Source: Notolepis coatsorum
Lineage: Eukaryota; Chordata; Actinopteri; Aulopiformes; Paralepididae
Assembly (NCBI GenBank): GCA_963971535.1
Contig: OZ020589.1
Coordinates: 74,479,311 to 74,543,310 of the forward strand
Direction of reading: 5' to 3'
DNA: 64,000 bases
The notes under the pieces were generated by a model. The model had not been told where the DNA came from. It saw nothing but the letters and a program-made list of their open reading frames with translations, and searched no databases. Of the stretch, positions 1 through 9,219 are shown piece by piece (position 1 is the first letter of the stretch; each line of letters opens with the position of its first letter). A program made the position numbers and the translations under genes.

Positions 1-208
1 CCTTCCGTCGCCTCCTTCAGACATTAAGCACCCCCCACAGCCCAAATGGAATGATTAATAAAAAATAAAAATAAATTATTATAAAAAAAAAATTAAAAAA
101 AATGCAATTTTTTTTCATAGTCGACTAATAGTCGACTAATAGTCGACTATCGGCTCATTTCGGCCAATCATAGTCGACTATCCAAATCCTTAGTCGGGGA
201 CAGCCCTA
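1..208. mobile_element. hAT-like MITE terminus
   Basis: A run of GTCGAC-containing repeats (about 120-180) ends at about 208. Read on the minus strand, the sequence from there begins TAGGGCTGTCCCCGACTAA, which resembles hAT-superfamily terminal repeats of fish non-autonomous elements. The other end is outside the window or lost, so neither the target duplication nor the full length can be checked. The A/T-rich stretch at 55-115 is probably part of its interior. Confidence 0.45.
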
Positions 209-489
209 TTATGTAGTGGGTCAAAGTTGCCTAAACAACTCCAGGGAATAGTCGGGAGTCCCGGGGGACTTAACACGAGGGACAGGCGAGGGGGGGGGGA
301 AACAACGTGTGGCAAGCGAGCGAAATAAACAACGAGCGTGGCGGTTCGGGAACGGCGTCCCCACACTAGACAAAAAAAAGAGAGAGAGACGAGGGTTAGT
401 TAACAAGCCAATAATTACTAAAGCTACAGGGGAGAAGACGAGGGTTAGGTTACCAGCCGGTAGATACAATACATGCATCAAACAAAACG
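209..489. other. Anonymous sequence, nothing recognised
   Basis: Purine-rich sequence between the hAT tip and the LINE fragment. Open frames here are short and have no recognisable motif, and no repeat boundary is visible. Confidence 0.5.
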
Positions 490-1085
490 AGGATTGTAAA
501 AAAGGCGAAGCAGCGCCTCTACCACCTGAGACAGTTAAGGAAGTTCAGAGTATCTGGGAAGATACTCCAGTCCTTCTACTCCGGAGCTGTAGAGAGCATC
601 TTGACTGGAAACATCACTGCCTGGTATGGAAACAGCACGGCACAGGACAAGAAGGCCCTACAGAGAGTGGTGCGCTCAGCCGAGCGTACCACGGGTATTG
701 CACTACCACCCCTGCAGGTCTTATACAACAAGAGGTGCAAATCCAGAGCCTGCAGAATAATGAAAGACCCTCACCACCCCAACAACAGCCTGTTCAAGCT
801 GCTGCGGTCAGGCAAACGCCTGCGAACACCAGCAACTAGGACAGAGAGACTTCGGCTCAACTTCTTCCCCCAGGCCATCAGAGCCTTGAACACTGAACTC
901 TCCACACACAAGCACACATGAGCACACACACAACACACACACTGTAGACGCACACACACTCACACACTGTAGACGCACACACGCTCACACTTATGGTCAC
1001 TTTACAAAAGGAAAGGTCACTTTAAGAATAGTATAACTTGAGATTGTATAATATAGCATTGTATCTTGACTTAACTTGACTTAAA
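490..1085 (+). mobile_element. LINE 3' fragment (CR1/L2-like ORF2 C-terminus plus 3' UTR)
   Basis: The plus frame ending at 921 encodes the C-terminal tail seen in many fish CR1/L2-superfamily LINE polyproteins: an ESILTGNITAWYGNST block, then AQDKKALQRVVRSAERTTG, a Cys/Arg-rich stretch and FFPQAIRALN just before the stop. The reverse transcriptase and endonuclease are missing, so this is a 5'-truncated copy, as is usual for LINEs. After the stop come CA-rich repeats (about 922-990) and a short tail ending in CTTGACTT units (1063-1083). The same tail motif ends the LINE 3' segment at 4082-4256. The tail could instead belong to the oppositely oriented LINE that starts next to it. The clade name is a judgement from motif memory. 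Confidence 0.75.
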
Positions 1086-2890
1086 CCCTTTTGCTCTTTG
1101 GGGAGCATAGGTCATTCATGAAATCTCTCAAGCTGGTTCGGTGTTGGGCGATTTTCTCTGCTTCCTTCCATGATGTTCTTTCTTCCTTGAGATCCGCCTC
1201 GACAGACCTTCTCCAGCTGTTTCTGGGTCTTCCTGGCTTTCTCTTCCCCTGTGGGTTCCAGGTTAAGGCCTGCCTGGTTGTGTTGGAGGATGGTTTTCTC
1301 AGGGTGTGTCCAATCCAGCCCCATTTCCTGCGTTTGATTAGGGTTTCAAGTGGTTCTTGTTGAGTGGTTTGCCAGAGCTGTTCATTTGTGATGGTGTTTG
1401 GCCAGTAGATTCCCAGGATGTGTCGTAAACATCAGTTTATGAAGGTTTGCAGTTTGTTTGAGGTTGCTTTTGTGGTTCTCCATGTTTCTGCTCCGTATAA
1501 TAGAACTGATTTGACATTGGTGTTGAAGATGCGGAATTTGGTCTTTGTGGAGATGTGGTTTGAATTCCATGTTTGCTTCAGTATTAAAAATGCTGTTCTT
1601 GCCTTCCCTATTCTTGCTTTGATGTCTTTGTCGCTGCCTCCATCCTTCCCCACGATGCTTCCCAGGTATGTGAAGGTGTCCACCTCATCCAGTGCTTCTC
1701 CGTCCAGTTGTACGGCCTCTTCTAAATTGTGGTTTATCTTCATCTCCTTTGTTTTTGCCTTATTGATGTGTAGTCCTGTGGTACTGTAGCTGCAATTGTG
1801 GCAAGTTTTGTGAGTTTGGTCTGCATTTGTGTTTGTGTGTTTGAGAGGAGGACTATGTCGTCGGCAAAGTCCAAATCCTCTAATTGAGACCACATTGTCC
1901 ACTGAATGCCCAGATTTTGTTCGGCTGTGGTTTGTTTCATGATCCAGTCGACTGCCAGAAGAAAGAGGAAAGGGGACAGTAGGCAGCCCTGTCTGACTCC
2001 TGTCTCTACTGTAAAGCTGTCTGTGAGCTGGCCGTTGTGTATTACTCTGCAGGATGATTGTAGGTACAGCTGTTGGATGATGGTTATGAACTTCGTTGGG
2101 ATACCGTAATGTGCCATGAGTTTCCATATAGTGTCTCTCTCTAGACTGTCGAATGCTTTGTGGAAGTCGATAAATGTGAGGTGGAGAGATGTGTTCCATT
2201 CCAGGGTCTGTTCTATGATAATGCGGAGGGTGGCAATGTGATCTGTACATGATCTGTCCTGTCGGAAACCTGCTTGTTCTTCTCGGAATTCTTTGTCCAC
2301 TTCTTTGGACAGTCTTTCCAGGATGATCCTGCTCAAAATCTTCCCTGGCACAGATGTGAGCATGATGCCCCTGTAGTTGTTACAGTCCTTCAGGTTGCCT
2401 TTTTTGGGGAGCTTCACCAGGTAACTCTCTGCCCAGTCGCTTGGCACCTTTTCTTCATACCAGATCTGTCCAAAGAGTTTGTGGAGTAGTGTTGTTGCCA
2501 TTTCTAGGTCTGCTTTTATGGCCTCTGGGGGTATTCCGTCAGGTCCTGGTGCTTTATTGTTTTTCAGTTTTTGAATGGCCTTTTTTATTTCTTGTTTATT
2601 GGGCTTGTTGGTATTGACCGGTAGGGAGTGTACCGCTGGATGGATGTGGCTAGCGCTGTCGGGTTGGGTCTGTTCAGTATGTCTCTGAAATGTTCTGCCC
2701 ATCACTTCAGCTGAGCCTCTTGCTTTGTGAGTGTTTTTCCTTCTTTGTCTGATATTGGTCTGTCCGGAGTTTTGCGTTTATTGGCCAGTTTCCTTGTGAT
2801 GTCGTAGAGTTCCTTCATGTTGTGTTGAGCTGCTGCTTCTTCTGCTTGAGTTGCCAGGTTGTTGATGAATTGTTTTTTGTCGTTCACTCA
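1086..2890 (-). pseudogene. RTE-like LINE reverse transcriptase, 5'-truncated and frameshifted
   Basis: The minus strand carries a non-LTR reverse transcriptase. In the frame from 2705 to 1740 the motifs run in order: NNKAPGPDGIPPE (about residues 49-61), AGFRQDRSCTDH (about 145-156), FIDFHKAFDSLERD (178-191), GVRQGCLLSPFLF (236-248) and the catalytic FADD (280-283). After about 1770 the coding sense jumps to the frame of 2250-1432, which continues with DGEALDEVDTFTYLGSI and LLYGAETWRTT. After an in-frame stop near 1432 a C-terminal tail with GWIGHTLRK-type and basic stretches runs to about 1100. A short upstream piece (2887-2702) is separated by another stop. The endonuclease is absent. The very short 3' UTR fits RTE-type elements, but RTE versus a related clade is uncertain. 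The active-site Asp pair is intact; the breaks are one frameshift and at least two stops. Confidence 0.85.
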
Positions 2891-2935
2891 TAATTATAAT
2901 TATTATGAGAAGTTCACTCATAATTATTATTAATT

Positions 2936-3038
<103 letters not shown>

Positions 3039-3059
3039 TTTTTTTTATTATTATTATAA

Positions 3060-3520
3060 TTATTTTTATTAGAAATGTTTTCCTCTTCGCCTGTTCGAAT
3101 CCAGCTCACAGCTCCGGGGTTGTCACCAGCTTGGCTGGCCGTTCACACTAATACAATTGGCAGTATTAGAGGGTGGGAGAAGCTGGCGGGGTGGGTCCGG
3201 GTCGTTGTAAACAGCGACTCCTACAGTTCGGTCGGGGCGCCTGCTAAGCGCGGATAGGACTTGAGTGGGATAGTGTGATCCTTCCACACGCTACGCCCTC
3301 TCAATGAGAATCCGCGCTGCCAGGTGAAAAGAAGCGGTTGATTGGCTGGACGTGTGTCGGAGGAAGCACGTGATAGCCTCCACTCTCCCAGACCGACTGT
3401 GGGGGGTAAGTGCGCAGCGACCAGGAAGGGGATTGGGAATTGGCATAACGACTAACATTGGGATGGGAGAAAATCGGAGGAAAATGGAGGGGGAAAAAGA
3501 TCAAAAAAAGAAAAAAGAAA
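3060..3520. repeat. Probable dispersed repeat, possibly SINE-related
   Basis: It begins with a segment resembling a Pol III B box (GTTCGAATCC, 3092-3101), continues through a GC-rich body with a CACGTGATAGCCTCCACTCTC-like block and ends in an A-rich tail (about 3500-3530). It looks like a fish tRNA-derived SINE or similar repeat, but I did not find a clear A box or a second copy in the window. Confidence 0.35.
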
Positions 3521-3596
3521 AAAAGTGACAGCTCTGAGCTCTCTGATCAGGCCTGCTCATCACATAACTGCAGTAATGGCGAGCTGTCAATCACTA

Positions 3597-3781
3597 CGTC
3601 ACCTTAAACTTCGATGCCCCGAGTGGGAGTCGAACCCCGGTCTCCCACGTCGCAGGCAACAACACAGACCGCTATACCAAGAGGTGAATTCACTACTTTG
3701 GTATAGCGGTCTGTGTTGTTGCCTGCGACGTGGGAGATCGGGGTTCGACTCCTACTCGGGGCATCGAAGTTTAAGGTGACG
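3597..3781. repeat. 84 bp inverted repeat of a tRNA-Asp-like unit
   Basis: 3597-3680 and 3698-3781 are reverse complements with about two mismatches, separated by 17 bases. Each arm holds a tRNA-Asp-like core: TGGTATAGCGG in place of an A box, GCCTGCGACGTGGGAGACC across the anticodon arm, and GGTTCGACTCC as a perfect B box. The acceptor stem does not pair, so these are tRNA-derived repeats and not tRNA genes. Transcribed or single-stranded, the pair would form a long hairpin. Confidence 0.85.
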
Positions 3782-4081
3782 TTGTCACAACCGTTACAAT
3801 GGTGCCAATTGACCCGGATGCCTTGGGTGGAGTGGAGTGAGTTTGAGAGGGTGAGTGTAACGGATGGTATCGTGAAGCGCAGTCAAGAAGGGCTGGGGTG
3901 AGTAGCGGTGCTATGGGTTAAACTCACTCTCACATCCTCAAAAGACTCATAGACCCAGTACTTAGAAGTGAATTCACCTCTTGGTATAGCGGTCTGTGTT
4001 GTTGCCTGCAACGTGGGAGACCGGGGTTCGACTCCCACTCGGGGCATCGAAGTTTAAGGTGACGTTGTCACAACCGTTACA
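3685..4081 (+). mobile_element. Candidate TRIM-like element: two 113-114 bp direct repeats around 170 bp
   Basis: 3685-3798 and 3969-4081 are direct repeats, about 96% identical, each starting TGAATTCAC and ending CCGTTACA (TG...CA form). The 170 bp between them starts one base after the first repeat with TGGTGCCAATTGACCCGG, placed where a primer-binding site would be. I cannot match it fully to a tRNA 3' end. Each repeat contains the tRNA-Asp-like core with an intact B box. Size and layout match terminal-repeat retrotransposons in miniature. No target duplication is visible, perhaps because a third copy lies inverted against the left end. The alternative is a tandem or dispersed tRNA-derived SINE duplication. 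Confidence 0.4.
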
Positions 4082-4256
4082 CATATACCGATATGCCCTA
4101 CTTTGATTACTTGTATTATTGCACAATATCGTTCTATTGGATTCTTATTATATTATTATATATTACTATTATGCACAATCGTTGCGGGCAAGACCCCCCC
4201 CATTTCATTGTATACTTGTATGCCGTGACAAATAAAACTCTTGACTTGACTTGATT
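4082..4256 (+). mobile_element. LINE 3' UTR/tail fragment
   Basis: A T/A-rich segment with ATTTCATTGTATACTTGTAT followed by a polyadenylation-type AATAAA and a short tail of CTTGACTTGACTT repeats. This is the typical 3' end of fish CR1/L2-like LINEs. No coding sequence remains. Confidence 0.55.
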
Positions 4257-5149
4257 CAACAACAGTCAGTAAATTTTAAATGCAACTACTATTCGAAGGT
4301 ATAGACAAAATAGTCAATGGTAACGATGCAAACCTACTGTTCCTGGTAGAACGAACTTGCATTGTCTTCAGGGCTGGTCAAACGTTATATACTCCCCTCC
4401 GTCACTGGCAAGGAGACAGGAGCCTCTGATTGTAGATGAGTAGCCGGTGTGGGCCGAGCGCTTCTAAGGAAGCGTGCATGTCGGGACAGTGTGACAGCAC
4501 CACGCAACCTCCGGGGGGAGCTACCAGGCTGAGGCACTTGTTCAGATGCAGTCCTCACAACATAACCATTTGGTAGTGCGGCAGTGAAAGGGTTAAGAGT
4601 TGCATATATTGGGTATATCTGTAATGCTGAGACCCTTGTCAATCAAAAGAGCTCAATTGCATTCATGTGTGATGATGTTAGTCCCCATAGTAGCCATTGC
4701 ATTGTAGTAAGACAATTTACATCACTTTGTAAAATGACCTATTGTGACCTCTAGGATAATCCCAGCCTCGTGAAACTATACAACTGCAAACCAGGGACGT
4801 ACGGCATTCAGAAGATGTATGGCTTTCTTAGGTATTGACAATAAGGGGGGGGAGTTCTGAGCAATTTCCAGAACAGAAGTGCTCGCCTAAAAATGCAGTG
4901 TCAAAGGCCTTTGATACCAAATCACAGCATGCATTTTTCGATGGTGTTCCACAACGTCTTGGTGTCTTAATGTTGTATTTTGGATGGATCTCAAGCGGTA
5001 AAAAATGGTTTGCACCAAATCTCTGTAACAGATGGCATCAATCCAAAAATTGCTGCAACAACTTATGAGACATAATTGAGCATGGCCATGGCTATCATTA
5101 GGCATAGATAAGATATAATGTCCCAAGCCTCTATACACTCAGGCCAAAA
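4257..5149. other. Anonymous sequence
   Basis: No recognisable gene. The minus frame 4642-4385 encodes an 85-residue basic peptide that looks somewhat like the low-complexity tail of a retroelement polyprotein, but I see no diagnostic motif. 4840-5140 is a compositionally ordinary stretch with two short frames and nothing I can name. Confidence 0.4.
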
Positions 5150-5549
5150 CAGATGGTACAGGATTTGGTAAGATTTAGGCTCTCTTGGGCAGAGGTGTTT
5201 AGCAGGCTGTGATGTACAGGCAAGAGACAGAGGTGTTTAGCAGACTGTGGTGTACAGGCGTAGAGACAGAGTTTTTTTCGCAGGCTGTGATGTACAGGCG
5301 TAGATACAGAGGTGTTTAGCAGGCTGTGACTTACAGTTGTAGAGACAGGTGTTTAGCAGGCTGTTATGTACAGGCAAGAGACAGGTGTTTAGCAGGCTGT
5401 GATGTACAGGCGTAGAGACAGAGGTGTTTAGCAGGCTGTGATGTACAGGAGTAGATACTGAGGTGTTTATCAGGCTGTGATGTACAGGAGTAGATACTGA
5501 GTTGTTTAGCAGGCTGTGATGTACAGGTGTAGAGACAGTTGTTTAGCAG
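5150..5549. repeat. Minisatellite, left part (about 33 bp unit)
   Basis: Imperfect tandem copies of a unit whose core reads TTTAGCAGGCTGTGATGTAC. Units are 28-34 bp because of small deletions. The array is interrupted at 5550 by an LTR insertion and continues at 6545. Confidence 0.9.
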
Positions 5550-6544
5550 TGTTACGTACCCCAGTAAGGGGACGCAACACTAGGCCACAGACAGGGTAGG
5601 TGAGGGTGCAGTGACACTAAAACCATTTGCAAAATAGTATTTATTTTATACAACAAAAAAACTCAGCAACACAGAGCAAGGAGGACTACCTAGTGGCACC
5701 AAATGAAATACAAAAGGAAATGAAAACCCCACCCCCCCCCCCCCCCCCCCCCCTTACAGGCGCTGAATGCCCAAAAGTACAGGTGGTGGTGCTCACTCTA
5801 AAGCTGGTGTCTTTAACATCAGGTCACCTACGTGATGCAAAATGTAGACCCAGGGTATCTTCCTGTCCTCAATGTCCCTGTGTGCGAAACAAAGATTAAT
5901 ACAAAGAAAAGGAATCACCATAGGCTGGGTGACAAGGGAACAAATATACAAAGGGTTAGGGTTAAACAGAAATGTGCAATAACAAGGAACACCAAAAGAT
6001 ACAATGATTCACTAAACAATAGGACAAAGAACCAGTGCTTTAGGTACCAGCTCTACACCAACCGAATGCCAAAAAGACCACAGCTCTACAGAACACACAA
6101 CACTAAAGATACAGCTTTACAATAAAGAATAACACTAAAGATATTTCCTATAAACTAACAGCACAAAGTACCAGAGCCTTCACCAGCTCTACAAAGTACC
6201 AGAGCCTTCACCAGCTCTACCAAACATACCCCAAAGAGCCACGGCTCTATAGCAAACGACAGAGAGAGAACTGACACAAAGACTGGGACATATGAAGGGG
6301 TGTGGAGGTTGATTGCAGACGAGCCTCAGCTGCTGTTGCTGCTGTTGCTGCTGTTGCTGTTTCTGGAGTGAGATGGTGATTGACCAGCTGCTGCTGGAAC
6401 TGAGACTGGGAGACACCTGAGAATGGGGATATGTATACAGAAGAGGGAGACAAAATACAACAACAAACAAAACATACCTATATATACAACAGATATTATA
6501 CATTACTCCCTCTATATATATACATAAGGACAGGGTCCATAACA
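5550..6544 (-). mobile_element. Solo LTR inserted in the minisatellite
   Basis: The 995 bp segment begins TGTTA and ends TAACA and is flanked by the 5 bp direct duplication AGCAG (5545-5549 and 6545-6549), with minisatellite units continuing on both sides. This defines an LTR-type insertion precisely. On the minus strand a polyadenylation signal (AATAAA) lies about 90 bases before the end, favouring minus orientation. A TATA-like stretch sits near 6510-6525. The short CTG/CAG-type run at about 6328-6362 and the C-run at 5731-5751 are internal low-complexity sequence. With no internal genes it is a solo LTR or a small non-autonomous element; the parent family is not identified. Confidence 0.75.
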
Positions 6545-6956
6545 AGCAGGCTGTGATGTACAGGCGTAGATACAGGGGTGTTTAGCAGGCTGTGATGTAC
6601 AGGTGTAGAGACAGAGTTGTTTAGCATGCTGTGATGTACAGGCGTAGAGACAGGGGTGTTTAGCAGGCTGTGATGTACAGGCGTAGAGACAGGGGTGTTT
6701 AGCAGGCTGTGATGTACAGGCAAGATACAGATGTGTTTAGCAGGCTGTGATGTACAGGAGTAGATACTGAGGTGTTTAGCAGGCTGTGATGTACAGGCGT
6801 AGAGACAGAGTTGTTTAGCAGGCTGTGATGTACAGGCGTAGAGACAGAGGTGTTTAACAGACTGTGACGTACAGGTGTAGAGACAGGTGTTTAGCAGGCT
6901 GTGATGTACAGGCATTAGAGACAGAGGTGTTTAGCAGGCTGTGATGTACAGGCAAG
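6545..6956. repeat. Minisatellite, right part (about 33 bp unit)
   Basis: About a dozen copies of the same unit as at 5150-5549, many exactly 33 bp. This keeps a frame open on the minus strand (6915-6496) with a repeating CTSQPAKH peptide; the frame is a by-product of the array and not a gene. Confidence 0.9.
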
Positions 6957-7678
6957 ACAAAAAAGTGTTAACCAACAAAGCAATAATAGGATAGTGTCAA
7001 TAAATACACAGTACACACTGATTGCAATTCTCACTGGGACCTACTGTACAAATTTCACACGCATTCCCTTTTGTCCGTCGAGTACAACCGTAGATCGATG
7101 ACGTCACTTTAAACTTAAAACTTAAAATGGCGGCCTCCATCAGAGCATTCGGCTAACAACATTAGCTTAGCGAACCTGCCACCGCACTTCTATGTGCATA
7201 AAGTGTGCTAACAAAACATCACAGCCCCTAAGACTGGGAGCGTTCTAACTACTGAGCATGTACCCAACATTATATGAAAAATAAAAAGTCATTACGATGT
7301 TTTAGTGCGCTTCAAGCGCTAAAGGGATTCATAACAAGTTATAGCAGGGTCAATCTCAGTGTTAGTACTCGTCTGTTTCTTTTCTTTTCATACCAACATT
7401 ACCTTTTTAAGTGAACGTGGTCTTGTCCTTGTTGTATCCATGTGTAATGTTGATAGTAGTGGGTGTACACAGATGAAAGAGAGCAAGTCTGTGTCTGGGA
7501 TATAGGTTCCAGGCTATTAGCTCTTCTCGCAGCCTAGCCATCGTCTTTAGCCTCCGTCGTCTTAAATGCTATATTCTTTTGGTAAAACTCTTCGGCTGCC
7601 GCAGGAGTGTTGAGAGAGTAGCAGATTCCGTTCATGGTTATTGGTATAAGCTGTAGTCAAGAGAGACCTGGGACACGG
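6957..7678. other. Anonymous sequence
   Basis: No repeat or gene recognised. It forms the left flank of the 8.55 kb LTR element; the last bases (ACGG) resemble the first bases beyond its right end (GCGG). Confidence 0.4.
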
Positions 7679-8896
7679 TGTGGTAATATTGACCTTGAAT
7701 TCCATAACTAATATGTGTGAATAATTAGAAAACCATAACATTATGCCTTGTATACTTTTTAGCAGCAGAGAGGCTGCAGGGCTAAAAATGAGGAACGATT
7801 CTAGAGACAGTTGCATCAGATAACAGCAGGAACAGTTATTTCAACCCCCACTAGCAACACTAACAAAGGAACTGAAAAGTCACACTCAAATGTTAGCAGA
7901 TGTCAGCCGACAGCAGAGACCAGATAACTGGCTCTGATAAGTATAAGACAGGACTAAAGATCATTAATCAACAAGGACATGGTTCAAAGTTAAATGAAAA
8001 AGCATGATACTTGATTGGCTTTGATTGGATTGACAACTCTATAAAGAAATCAATAAAAACAACTATATAGATATTTAGAATTAAGAATCCTGGTATAGTT
8101 ATCACAGTTATACGAAGGAATGTTGATGCATTCAGAGGAGACTTGAGCAGCCAAGGAGGGGGGTCATCAAAAGCGCCCTCCTCTGTACTCATCAAGGGAC
8201 CACACCGACGGGGGCCATCGGCGCCCCCCCCTTCTGTTTACTGAAGGAAGACCCACACAGGAGATCGATTTGGGGACAGCCCCCACAGAAGAACCAACCG
8301 GATTGGACCAAACGTATTATTAAAATGTGCTACTATTGGTGGGAAATTATAGTATTTAAGAGCAAAACAGTGTTAATTCAGGAGCCCAGACCGCCCCCAG
8401 GTCTGCGGCTCCCCGCTCCCAACCCAGAGAATGCTGTCGGCTGATTTTCATGTAAGTAAGCTGGATGATCCCATGGTTGGTTAGAATAGAATGTAAAGAT
8501 ACTATCTTAGAAACCAGGCTTACTCATATGAAAAGGGGCTTACAGTAAATTCTCTATTTTCATCGATGTTAACAATGACTGTTGTATGTACATGTTGGGG
8601 TTTTGAGATGCAAACCTTGTTGATCCTTTGTACAAAACAGACATGTTAATGTATTCTGATAATCCTTGTATGTGAAAAGCAACCTTTTAATTCACTCTTG
8701 GCCGCCGAGACAAATAAATACATGAGTTTGAATTCGAACTCTCCCGTCTGGACTGCACGTTTATTCCTTGCTGGCTATATTGGAAGTCAGATGAGGAGAC
8801 CGAATCCTATCACTTATGACCCTTCTTTCCTCCTTCCAGATAGCAATCTCATTGTACTGTACAATTAACCTTAGATTTGGATAGGATTATACGACA
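7679..8896 (+). repeat. 5' LTR of the large LTR element
   Basis: It contains a TATA-type box TATTTAA at 8353-8359, a GTAAGT splice-donor match at 8452-8457 shortly downstream of the expected transcription start, and AATAAA at 8713-8718 about 180 bases before the end. This order (TATA, donor, polyadenylation signal) indicates plus orientation and a long R region. It also carries a C-run that differs between the two LTRs (8220-8230). Confidence 0.85.
8452..8457 (+). promoter_or_regulatory. Candidate 5' splice donor inside the LTR
   Basis: GTAAGT followed by AAG gives a consensus donor about 95 bases after the TATA-type box, so it would lie in the transcript leader before the polyadenylation signal. 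Most retroelements place the donor after the primer site; donors inside R are known from spumaviruses. A good acceptor-like site (pyrimidine tract then ACAG) occurs at 13885-13901. Confidence 0.35.
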
Positions 8897-8900
8897 GAAA

Positions 8901-8918
8901 TGGTGCCTGTCTGACCCG
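8901..8918 (+). other. Primer-binding-site-like sequence
   Basis: TGGTGCCTGTCTGACCCG starts four bases after the 5' LTR, where the minus-strand primer site is expected. TGG matches the universal tRNA 3' CCA. The rest does not match a tRNA 3' end I know in full; the first seven bases fit tRNA-His or tRNA-Phe. Its pattern also resembles the site-like sequence at 3800-3817. Confidence 0.35.
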
Positions 8919-8940
8919 CCCTGTTGTGCCCCCCCTGAAG

Positions 8941-9219
8941 ATGTGCGGTGAGGTTTGTGTGGCTGGCTGCTCAGAGCCACGGCCCTGCTTGCACGTTGGG
9001 GACATCCAGGAAAAGAGCCGGGGGTTGATGCGTTTCATTAAGGGGTTTGTAGTGCACGGTTTTGCTGTCTGGATGGAGGACCAGGGGAAGGATGGAGGCT
9101 GGTTGTGTAAGCCACTAGTTGGGGCCCGGGGTGAATATGGTCTTTGCATACAGGAATGGTGGAGCGGTGATTTAGTTAGACTGTCCAACGGTAAAGGGAT
9201 CGCGCTTGTTGTGCAGTAA
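8941..9219 (+). CDS. Small hypothetical ORF just inside the LTR element
   Basis: A 92-codon frame starting at the first ATG after the primer-like site. It encodes a Gly/Trp-containing neutral peptide with no motif I recognise and no zinc knuckle. It sits where gag would begin. It is too short to distinguish from chance, but its position and the absence of other frames nearby make it the best coding candidate in this element. The same region is open on the minus strand (9227-8871), which lowers confidence. Confidence 0.2.
   Translation: MCGEVCVAGCSEPRPCLHVGDIQEKSRGLMRFIKGFVVHGFAVWMEDQGKDGGWLCKPLVGARGEYGLCIQEWWSGDLVRLSNGKGIALVVQ

Noticed and set aside
3597-4050. Functional tRNA genes
   Set aside because: A and B boxes are present but the acceptor stem does not pair and the T-stem has mismatches; the flanks are repeated with the core, so these are tRNA-derived repeats.
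6300-6365. Polyglutamine-coding CAG repeat gene
   Set aside because: The CTG/CAG-type run is short, lies inside a solo LTR and has no gene context.
6496-6915. 139-codon minus-strand frame with repeated CTSQPAKH
   Set aside because: It is created by the 33 bp minisatellite; the period is a multiple of three and no start context or domain exists.
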